From assembly GCA_001796935.1 (NCBI GenBank), contig MGNX01000074.1, positions 1 through 6,080 of the forward strand: a DNA stretch of 6,080 bases. The letters are read 5' to 3'. The translations under genes were made by a program, and so were the position numbers. The notes under the pieces are model-generated. The model saw nothing but the letters and a program-made list of their open reading frames with translations, searched no databases and was not told where the DNA came from. Within the stretch, counting starts at the first letter, position 1. Each line of letters starts with the position of its first letter. This document shows, piece by piece, positions 1 through 4,804 of this stretch. This DNA comes from Chloroflexi bacterium RBG_16_60_22 (GTDB lineage: Bacteria > Chloroflexota > Dehalococcoidia > Dehalococcoidales > RBG-16-60-22).

Positions 1-1031
1 ACCCCCATTACACCTTCGACTCCTTTGTCGAGGGCAACAGCAACCGCCTGGCCCGGGCCGCCTCGCTGGCCGTCTCCCGCAACCCCGGGCACAGCTATAA
101 TCCGCTCTTCATCTACGGTGGGGCCGGCCTCGGCAAGACGCACCTGCTCCACGCCATCGGGCACGCCGCCGTGGCCAACCATATCAATGTCATCTGCGCC
201 AGCGCCGAGCAGTTCACCAACGAGTTCGTAGTGGCCCTGCGCGATAAGAGCACCGAGGAGTTCCGCAACAAGTACCGCAGCATCGGCATGCTGCTCATCG
301 ACGATATCCACTTCATCGGCGGTAAGGAGCAGACCGAAGAGAGCTTCTTCCACACCTTTAACGAGCTGCACAACACCAACCGCCAGATTGTCATCACCAG
401 CGACCGCCCCCCGAAATCGATGCCCCTGCTGGAGGAGCGCTTGCGCTCCCGCTTCGAATGGGGACTTACCGTAGATATACAGCCGCCTGACTACGCTACC
501 CGGCTCGCCATCCTGGAGCACAAGGCCCGGCAGCAGGGCGTCGGCATCCCGGGGGAAGTTCTGGCCCTCATCGCGGAGCAGTCCCGGGACAACGTCAGGG
601 TACTTGAGGGCTCGCTCAACCGGGTGGTCGCCTACGCCCGCCTGCTCCGGGTCGAACCCACCACCGAGACCGCCTCCCGGGCCCTGGCTGACGTGGCGCA
701 GAAAGACCCGCTCCCGGACGATATCACCCCCTCCCTGATTGTCGGGGCGGTAGCCACCAGCTTCCAGCTTTCCCCCGAGGAGCTTTCAGGACGGAAGCGG
801 GACAAGGACACCGCCTTAGCCCGCCGCCTGGCCATGTACCTCATCCGGCAGGAGACCAACTGCTCCCTGACGCAAATCGGCCGGGAGCTCGGCAACCGGG
901 ACGCCGCCGCGGTGACCGCCGCCTGCAAGAAAATCACCGGCGATATCAACGAAAGCCCCTACCTGAAGCGCAAAATCCGGGACATCCAGAAGCTCATCCA
1001 GCCGGACCCCAGGTCACGCAAGGTCAGCTAA
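1..1031 (+). CDS. dnaA: DnaA, chromosomal replication initiator (5' partial)
   Basis: DnaA is the AAA+ ATPase that binds DnaA boxes at oriC, opens the duplex and recruits helicase. The reading frame runs from base 3 to the TAA at 1029-1031, giving 342 visible residues. Domains I-II lie before the window; the visible part starts at the TFDSFVEGNSNRLA stretch that opens domain III. Walker A is GGAGLGKTH (visible residues 39-47), Walker B is LLIDDIHF (97-104), sensor I is IVITSD (129-134), and the Box VII region LRSRFEWGL (147-155) carries the arginine finger. Domain IV follows, with its helix-turn-helix SLTQIGRELGNRD. The DNA-reading signature is unusual: where E. coli has GRDHTTV (432-436 are RDHTT), this protein has NRDAAAV (visible residues 298-304). 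The Asp equivalent to D433 is kept, but H434, T435 and T436 are all Ala. An Arg aligns with the minor-groove residue R399. Identity is certain; its box specificity is not. Confidence 0.97.
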   Translation, partial: PHYTFDSFVEGNSNRLARAASLAVSRNPGHSYNPLFIYGGAGLGKTHLLHAIGHAAVANHINVICASAEQFTNEFVVALRDKSTEEFRNKYRSIGMLLIDDIHFIGGKEQTEESFFHTFNELHNTNRQIVITSDRPPKSMPLLEERLRSRFEWGLTVDIQPPDYATRLAILEHKARQQGVGIPGEVLALIAEQSRDNVRVLEGSLNRVVAYARLLRVEPTTETASRALADVAQKDPLPDDITPSLIVGAVATSFQLSPEELSGRKRDKDTALARRLAMYLIRQETNCSLTQIGRELGNRDAAAVTAACKKITGDINESPYLKRKIRDIQKLIQPDPRSRKVS

Positions 1032-1146
1032 AACCCCCGTCCCGGCCGCTGCGCCAAAAGTTCCCCCAGGTTTTCACCATCATATTTTTTATGAGATACC
1101 GGATTATTTTGCCATTCTTTTGTGAACATTTTAACGAAGTTTTCGG

Positions 1147-1179
1147 TTTTTTCACGCCTGTTCCACGCCGGTTTCACTC
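1147..1179 (+). repeat. Three tandem 11-bp DnaA-box-like repeats
   Basis: Three consecutive 11-mers begin at 1147, 1158 and 1169: TTTTTTCACGC, CTGTTCCACGC and CGGTTTCACTC. Their shared core is TTYCAC followed by G/T and C. The CAC trinucleotides start at 1153, 1164 and 1175, an exact 11-bp period, which is about one helical turn. Further copies of TTCAC start at 1073 and 1193, off this register. Helically phased sites on one face of DNA suit cooperative protein binding. DnaA is the natural candidate given the location, but another regulator such as one of dnaA or obg cannot be excluded. Confidence 0.5.
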
Positions 1180-1205
1180 GCATTTCCTGAAATTCACCGG
1201 TGTAT

Positions 1206-1214
1206 TAATAGTAG
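1206..1214 (+). promoter_or_regulatory. Possible DnaA-trio run (TAA TAG TAG)
   Basis: Three tandem triplets, TAA TAG TAG, sit at the edge of the AT-rich stretch, four bases after the CACCGGTG palindrome (1195-1202). DnaA-trios are 3'-[G/A]A[T/N]-5' repeats next to a DnaA box that guide filament growth onto single-stranded DNA. Read 3' to 5' on the + strand, this run fits that pattern. Its polarity may require the anchoring box on the right side, where no good box is visible. The run is short, so this is a weak call. Confidence 0.25.
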
Positions 1215-1237
1215 TCCTGTTATTAAAAAAAGATGTA

Positions 1238-1283
1238 TTGAGTATTGTTGTAAAATCATAATATTATTTAAATGGCTTATAAT
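1238..1283 (+). promoter_or_regulatory. Putative promoter region for obg
   Basis: The AT-rich leader holds several sigma70-like hexamers. TTGAGT (1238-1243) is followed after 18 bp by TATTAT (1262-1267). A perfect TATAAT lies at 1278-1283 but has no good -35 element at 16-18 bp. If the TATAAT is used, the transcript would start near 1290, only about 11 nt before the obg ATG. That would fit the lack of a good Shine-Dalgarno sequence there. In sequence this A/T-rich, such matches arise easily by chance. Confidence 0.3.
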
Positions 1284-1300
1284 TATATGCGAGCTTAAAT

Positions 1301-2563
1301 ATGATTGACAGGGCGGAGATAAGGGTAAAGGCCGGAGACGGAGGCAACGGTGTGGTTGGTTTCCGGCGGGAGAAGTTCGTCCCCTTGGGCGGTCCGGACG
1401 GGGGCGATGGCGGCCATGGCGGCGGTGTTGTTATCCGGGCGGAGGCGTCACTGGACAATTTGCGGAGATATCGGCAGAATAAGACCTACCGGGCCTTGAA
1501 GGGGCAGGACGGGGCCGGCAACCGTCGTCACGGCAAGAACGGCGAGGACCTGGTGCTGGCCGTCCCAGCCGGTACCCTGGTGACGCTGCCTGCGGAGGAC
1601 GGTAATGCGGCGTTACTGGCCGACCTGGAAAAGCCGGGTGACGAGGTGGTCGTGGCGCGGGGGGGCAGGGGAGGCTGGGGAAACACCCATTACGTATCGT
1701 CCACCAACCAGGCCCCGCATATCGCCCAGCGGGGCGAGGCCGGGGAGGAGATGACCGTCGTCCTGGAGATGAGGCTGATTGCTGATGTCGGCATCGTCGG
1801 TTTGCCCAACGCCGGAAAATCGACCCTGCTGGCGGCGGCCTCGGCGGCGCGGCCGAAAATCGCCAGCTACCCCTTCACCACCCTGGAGCCAGTGCTGGGC
1901 GTGGTCGAGCTGGGTCTGGAGAGCTTCGTCATGGCCGAGATACCCGGGCTGGTCGAAGAAGCCCACCTCGGGCGGGGGCTCGGTCTGGACTTTCTGCGCC
2001 ATGCCTTGCGCACTAAAATCCTGATACATATAATTGACGGTAGCGCGGCATCGCCGGCGGCGGACATGATAGCCGTCAACCGGGAGCTGGCGTCATACGA
2101 CCCGGAACTGGCGCGTAAGCCGCAGATTATCGTCGTGAACAAGGTTGACCTGCCGGAAGTACAGGAGAGGCTGGACGAAATCAAGAAAGAGCTGGCGGGG
2201 GCCGGCGTGAAAGCCCATTATATCTCGGCGGCCACCGGCCAGGGGGTCCACCGGCTTATGGACGAGGCGCTCCGGACGCTGTCGGTGACGACTACGACAC
2301 ACGTTGGCGCCGAACCACCCCTGAAGGTGTTCCGACCTCAGCCCCGGGGTGCCGCCTTCAGGATTGAGCGGGAGGGGGACAGTTTTGTTTTACACGCGCC
2401 GGAGCTGGAGCGGATTATCCCCGGCGCCGGGGCCGGTCCCGCCGAGGTGCGCTGGCAGCTTAACTACCAGCTGGCCCGGCTGGGCGTGAACAAGGCACTG
2501 GAGCAGGCCGGTGCCCGGCCGGGCGATAAGATACGCTGCGGGGAGCTGACCTGGGAATGGTAA
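1301..2563 (+). CDS. obg: GTPase Obg/CgtA (ribosome assembly)
   Basis: Obg is an essential GTPase that binds the 50S ribosomal subunit, acts in its maturation and responds to (p)ppGpp. The 420-residue protein has all three Obg parts. The N-terminal Obg fold (about 1-158) carries glycine-rich stretches (GDGGNG at 12-17, and a Gly-dense run at 30-42). The G domain (about 160-335) has G1 GLPNAGKST (167-175), G2 around PFTT (191-194), G4 NKVD (280-283) and G5 SAATG (309-313). An OCT-type C-terminal domain covers about 336-420. Oddly, the G3 motif, normally DxPG, reads EIPG (213-216), and the following GLIEGAH reads GLVEEAH. The ATG at 1301 matches the usual MxDxAxIxVKAGDGGNG start, although only a weak GCGAG lies upstream. 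Its stop overlaps the nadD start, so the two are probably co-transcribed and coupled. Length and domain set are typical of the family. Confidence 0.97.
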   Translation: MIDRAEIRVKAGDGGNGVVGFRREKFVPLGGPDGGDGGHGGGVVIRAEASLDNLRRYRQNKTYRALKGQDGAGNRRHGKNGEDLVLAVPAGTLVTLPAEDGNAALLADLEKPGDEVVVARGGRGGWGNTHYVSSTNQAPHIAQRGEAGEEMTVVLEMRLIADVGIVGLPNAGKSTLLAAASAARPKIASYPFTTLEPVLGVVELGLESFVMAEIPGLVEEAHLGRGLGLDFLRHALRTKILIHIIDGSAASPAADMIAVNRELASYDPELARKPQIIVVNKVDLPEVQERLDEIKKELAGAGVKAHYISAATGQGVHRLMDEALRTLSVTTTTHVGAEPPLKVFRPQPRGAAFRIEREGDSFVLHAPELERIIPGAGAGPAEVRWQLNYQLARLGVNKALEQAGARPGDKIRCGELTWEW

Positions 2564-3165
2564 GGAAAATCGGGGTGCTGGGGGGGACCTTTGACCCGGT
2601 CCACCGGGGGCATATCCTGATGGCCGGGGAGGCCCGGGCCAGGCTGGGGCTGGAGGAGGTAATCATGGTGCCGGCGGGGCAGCCGATGCTCAAGCCGCCC
2701 CACGCCATTACCCCGGCCGAGCACCGCCTCGAGATGCTGCGATTGGCCGCGGCCGGGAAGCCTTACATTAAGATATCAACCGCGGAAATAGAGCGGCCCG
2801 GGCCGTCCTACACCGTGGAGACCGTTGCCGGGCTGAGGGCGCGGTACGCTAAAGACGACGAGATTTACTTCATCCTGGGCTGGGACAGCCTGGCGCAGCT
2901 GCCGCAGTGGCGGGAGCCGGGGCGCCTGGTGGGGATGTGCCGCCTGGTGGCCGTGCCCCGCCCGGGCTACGCCCGCCCGGAAATCGACGCGCTGGAAGCG
3001 GGCGTCCCCGGCATCGCCGGGAAAATCGTCTGGCTGGAAAAGCCGCAGGTGGCTGTCAGCGCCACGGATATCCGGGAGAAGCTGAAAAAAGGGGGGCCCA
3101 TCGGGCGCCTGGTACCCGGCCCGGTGGCCAGATATATCAGAGAGCACAGGTTATACACAGAATAG
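2557..3165 (+). CDS. nadD: Nicotinate-nucleotide adenylyltransferase NadD
   Basis: NadD transfers AMP from ATP to nicotinate mononucleotide, making deamido-NAD in the cytoplasmic NAD pathway. The 202-residue length is normal. The nucleotidyltransferase signature GGTFDPVHRGH (9-19) has the catalytic HxGH-type histidines H16 and H19. The substrate-binding GPSYTVET (82-89) and ILGWDSLAQLPQW (106-118) are present. The C-terminal ISSTxIR motif appears as VSATDIR (167-173), with Ala for the second Ser, a tolerated variation in the family as far as I know. The ATG lies inside the end of obg, giving a 7-nt overlap; a GGGGAG (2540-2545) upstream could serve as ribosome site, so translational coupling is likely. 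The common downstream partners of nadD (yqeK, rsfS) are absent; a flavoprotein follows instead. The last codons contain a perfect TTATNCACA sequence (3151-3159). Confidence 0.95.
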   Translation: MVRKIGVLGGTFDPVHRGHILMAGEARARLGLEEVIMVPAGQPMLKPPHAITPAEHRLEMLRLAAAGKPYIKISTAEIERPGPSYTVETVAGLRARYAKDDEIYFILGWDSLAQLPQWREPGRLVGMCRLVAVPRPGYARPEIDALEAGVPGIAGKIVWLEKPQVAVSATDIREKLKKGGPIGRLVPGPVARYIREHRLYTE

Positions 3166-3167
3166 TC

Positions 3168-3173
3168 AGGAGG
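3168..3173 (+). promoter_or_regulatory. Strong ribosome binding site fixing the TTG start at 3180
   Basis: AGGAGG is a full Shine-Dalgarno core, six bases before TTG at 3180-3182. It lies just after the nadD stop. It decides the start of the flavoprotein: the frame stays open far upstream inside nadD, but only this TTG gives the family's normal N-terminus (KAVGIVGSPRKGGNS). Confidence 0.85.
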
Positions 3174-3179
3174 AAAACG

Positions 3180-3743
3180 TTGAAAGCAGTTGGCATTGTC
3201 GGCAGCCCGCGGAAGGGCGGCAACTCGGAGATAATTACGGCGCACTGCCTCAAGGCGATGGCCGAGGAAGGGCTCGAGACGGAGCTGGTCAGGCTGGCCG
3301 GCCTCGATATCAGGGGGTGCAACGCCTGCGGCTATTGCCGTGAAAAAGAGGGTTGCTCCATCAAGGACGATTTTCAGGCCGTTTACGACAAGATGATAGC
3401 CACCGACGCCCTCGTCGTCGCGTCGCCGGTGTACTTCGGGTCGGCCACCTCCCTGGTGAAGGGACTACTGGAGCGGGCGGGGTTCATGTCCTACCGCACC
3501 CGGCCCTTCAGCGGTATGGTGGGCGGGCCGCTGGTGGTGGCGCGGCGCGCCGGGAAGAACTTCACCTTCATGGAGCTGATGCACTGGTTCCACATCATGG
3601 CCGTCATCAACCCCGGCTCCACCTACTGGAACGTGGCCATCGGGCGGGAGAAGGGGGAGGTGGAAAAGGACGAGGAGGGGATGCGCACCGCCTGGAACTT
3701 CGGCAAGAACGTCGCCCGGGTGGCCAAGCTGGTGAGGGGATAA
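3180..3743 (+). CDS. Iron-sulfur flavoprotein (Isf-like, NADPH-dependent FMN reductase fold)
   Basis: This is a 187-residue flavodoxin-like protein of the NADPH-dependent FMN reductase superfamily. It probably binds FMN and one [4Fe-4S] cluster and shuttles electrons between ferredoxin-type donors and an unknown acceptor. The FMN phosphate loop is GSPRKGGNS (8-16) and the second flavin loop is SPVYFGSATS (82-91). A compact cysteine motif CNACGYCREKEGC (C47, C50, C53, C59; CX2CX2CX5C) matches the arrangement known from archaeal iron-sulfur flavoproteins such as Methanosarcina Isf. The C-terminal part (about 125-187) is rich in aromatic residues and matches no motif I know. The start is TTG at 3180, chosen from the AGGAGG six bases upstream; it lies 14 nt after nadD, so it probably belongs to the obg-nadD transcript. 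Proposed roles include defence against oxygen or peroxide and general redox supply; its substrate cannot be read from sequence. Confidence 0.88.
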   Translation: MKAVGIVGSPRKGGNSEIITAHCLKAMAEEGLETELVRLAGLDIRGCNACGYCREKEGCSIKDDFQAVYDKMIATDALVVASPVYFGSATSLVKGLLERAGFMSYRTRPFSGMVGGPLVVARRAGKNFTFMELMHWFHIMAVINPGSTYWNVAIGREKGEVEKDEEGMRTAWNFGKNVARVAKLVRG

Positions 3744-3758
3744 GGCCGCGCCGCGGCC
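3744..3758 (+). terminator. GC-rich hairpin after the flavoprotein, weak terminator candidate
   Basis: GGCCGCG and CGCGGCC flank a single central C directly after the stop codon, an exact inverted repeat that could fold as a 6-bp stem with a 3-nt loop. No run of T follows, only a pyrimidine-rich stretch with TTT about 20 bases later. It may attenuate transcription between the obg-nadD block and the MaoC genes, but it lacks the standard intrinsic-terminator form. Confidence 0.3.
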
Positions 3759-3794
3759 GGTTGGCCGTCTCCCATCTGTTTAAGCTATAATAAA

Positions 3795-3801
3795 AAGGAG
3801 G
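3795..3801 (+). promoter_or_regulatory. Ribosome binding site for the TTG start at 3810
   Basis: AAGGAGG stands eight bases before TTG at 3810-3812 and supports that non-ATG start. TATAAT occurs just before it (3786-3791), with a poor TTGGCC 19 bp further upstream. A transcript from there would begin inside the ribosome site, so that hexamer is not taken as a promoter. Confidence 0.8.
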
Positions 3802-3809
3802 TATTCCTT

Positions 3810-4238
3810 TTGAGCGACGTGCCGGTAATCAGCGCCGAGATAGAGGGCCTGCTCAACGTGGAGTTCGGCCCCGAGGTCTACGAGATAGAAAAAGGGATGG
3901 TCGCCAGGTTCGCCGCGGCCATCGACGACCCCAACCCCGCCTGGAGGGAGGTCGTTCCCCCCACCCTCGCCGGTGCCGCCCTGGCGCCCTCCGCCCTGAT
4001 GCACCGGATTTTCAAAGCCGAGGGACCGCTCAAGCGCATCCTCAACGGCTCCAGCGAGCTGGAATATTTGCAGCCTATCCGGGTGGGCGATACCATCTCC
4101 GTGACCGGCAGGCTGACCCGGCTCCGGCAGGTGGAGGGCAAGGACGGCCCGACCCTCTTCATGTTCACCGAGGTTACCTACACCAACCAGCGGGGCGAGG
4201 TGGCGGTGCGGGGGAAAAACACCATCGTCAGGTACTAA
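3810..4238 (+). CDS. MaoC N-terminal-domain dehydratase subunit (FAS1/HadA-like)
   Basis: This 142-residue single hot-dog protein resembles the MaoC dehydratase N-terminal / FAS1 dehydratase region family, which hydrates or dehydrates acyl thioesters. Supporting pieces are EVYEIEKGMVARFAAAIDDPNP (22-43), the usual start of the family, and SSELEYLQPIRVGDTI (81-96), the strand that opens the second half of the hot dog. The hydratase-2 Asp-x4-His pair is not seen: DDPNP (39-43) is followed by AWREVVPPT, and the loop usually found between DPNPLY and the APPT segment is shorter. That makes it likely the non-catalytic, substrate-binding half of a heterodimer, as HadA is to HadB. The next gene supplies the catalytic half. 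The start is TTG with a strong AAGGAGG. The exact acyl substrate cannot be told from sequence. Confidence 0.82.
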   Translation: MSDVPVISAEIEGLLNVEFGPEVYEIEKGMVARFAAAIDDPNPAWREVVPPTLAGAALAPSALMHRIFKAEGPLKRILNGSSELEYLQPIRVGDTISVTGRLTRLRQVEGKDGPTLFMFTEVTYTNQRGEVAVRGKNTIVRY

Positions 4239-4251
4239 GGATACAGGATTC

Positions 4252-4328
4252 TGTCACTCTGAGCGCCGCGAAGAGTCTCCGACGGGTCTTTTAGATTCTT
4301 TCGGTCGTTTCGCTCCCTCAGAATGACA
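4252..4328. repeat. Imperfect palindromic repeat, TGTCATTCTGAG-type (REP/MITE-like)
   Basis: The left arm begins TGTCACTCTGAGCG (4252-4265) and ends in GAAGAGTCT (4270-4278). The right arm, read on the - strand, begins TGTCATTCTGAGGG and ends in GAAAGAATCT (4293-4328). The outer 12 bases match at 11 positions. A loop of about 14 bp separates the arms. I know this sequence type as a short dispersed palindrome in many Chloroflexota and other bacterial genomes, related to GTCATTCTGAGCGAAGCGAAGAATCT. It could form a long hairpin in RNA between the two MaoC genes. No transposase is present. Copy number in this genome cannot be judged from one window. Confidence 0.7.
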
Positions 4329-4349
4329 AATAACAGCATCAGAATGACA
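4318..4349 (+). repeat. 11-bp direct repeat TCAGAATGACA, partial third arm
   Basis: TCAGAATGACA occurs at 4318-4328, as the outer edge of the palindrome's right arm, and again at 4339-4349. The second copy is followed by ACAGCGAAAGC, which recalls the AGCGAA core of the family. This suggests a partial or decayed second copy beside the 77-bp element. Confidence 0.55.
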
Positions 4350-4372
4350 ACAGCGAAAGCAGCGGAGAAATA

Positions 4373-4804
4373 ATGGCCGAGCAGGTTTACTATGAAGACA
4401 TCGAGGCGGGCAGCGAAATTCCGGCGCTGGTCAAGCGCCCCGACACCAGGCAGCTGGTAAAGTTCGCCGGGGCCTCCGGTGACTATTACCAGATACACTA
4501 CGACAAGGACTTCGCCCTCGCTAGCGGGCTGCCGGGGGTCATCGTGCACGGCTGGCTCACCCTGTCCTTCCTGGGGCAGGTGCTCACCGACTGGCTCGGG
4601 GAGAAGGGGACCCTGGTGAAGCTGAACGGCAGCTACCGGGGGATGAACCTCGTCCACGAGGACATCATCTGCGGCGGCAAGGTGACCAGGAAGTACGAGG
4701 AAGATGGCCGGCAACTGGCCCGGGTGGAAATCTGGGCGGAGAACCCCCGGGGGGAAAAGACCGTCACCGGCCAGGCGGTGGTGGCGCTGCCCTCGCGGGC
4801 CTAG
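4373..4804 (+). CDS. MaoC-type (R)-enoyl-CoA hydratase/dehydratase, catalytic subunit
   Basis: This is a 143-residue single hot-dog protein of the MaoC / (R)-specific enoyl-CoA hydratase family. It would add water to 2-enoyl thioesters to give 3-hydroxyacyl thioesters, or do the reverse. The hydratase-2 motif is ASGDYYQIHYDKDFA (34-48), with the catalytic Asp37 and His42 spaced as in PhaJ (GDxNPLH). The usual Asn-Pro pair is replaced by Tyr-Gln, a variant seen in HadB-like and related MaoC proteins as far as I recall. GLPGVIVHGWLT (52-63) is the following helix edge with the family's HG. A modest GGAG (4364-4367) lies five bases before the ATG. Together with the preceding MaoC_N protein it forms a HadAB-like pair. 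The stop codon shares CTAG with the stop of the facing gene. The substrate is not determinable; fatty-acid or aromatic-acid breakdown is plausible given the facing gene. Confidence 0.88.
   Translation: MAEQVYYEDIEAGSEIPALVKRPDTRQLVKFAGASGDYYQIHYDKDFALASGLPGVIVHGWLTLSFLGQVLTDWLGEKGTLVKLNGSYRGMNLVHEDIICGGKVTRKYEEDGRQLARVEIWAENPRGEKTVTGQAVVALPSRA

Larger units (their letters stand above)
1032..1300. other. Candidate replication origin (oriC) in the dnaA-obg gap
   Basis: This 269-bp stretch has no credible gene. It changes abruptly from the GC-rich coding sequence to about 21 % GC over 1201-1300 (21 G/C in 100 bases). The left half has repeated T-rich/CAC motifs. On the + strand they are TTTTCACC (1071-1078), TTTTTCACG (1148-1156), TGTTCCACG (1159-1167), GGTTTCACT (1170-1178) and AAATTCACC (1190-1198). 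ATGTTCACA lies on the opposite strand (1121-1129). The best of these differs from the relaxed box TTWTNCACA only at the last base. CACCGGTG (1195-1202) and TAATAGTAG (1206-1214) come next, then A/T runs. A box cluster beside an AT-rich unwinding zone next to dnaA is the classic bacterial oriC plan. No perfect TTATCCACA is present, so the call rests on architecture. No terminator hairpin for dnaA was found here. Confidence 0.5.

Noticed and set aside
1032..1300. Small gene, tRNA or riboswitch in the dnaA-obg gap.
   Set aside because: No ORF with a ribosome site, no cloverleaf and no stable hairpin was found; the composition fits an origin or promoter region better.
1613..2029. Minus-strand open frame opposite obg.
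   Set aside because: It is opposite the G domain of obg, with no ribosome site or recognisable motif.
2907..3179. Upstream extension of the flavoprotein frame into nadD (278-residue version).
   Set aside because: The extra residues are an out-of-frame reading of nadD; the flavin-binding N-terminus and AGGAGG both place the start at TTG 3180.
3353..3790. 145-residue plus-strand open frame overlapping the flavoprotein.
   Set aside because: It is a shifted frame of a well-supported gene, with Arg/Gly/His-rich composition and no ribosome site.
3786..3791. Perfect TATAAT before the first MaoC gene.
   Set aside because: A start about seven bases downstream would cut into the Shine-Dalgarno sequence, and the only -35-like hexamer (TTGGCC) is 19 bp away and weak.
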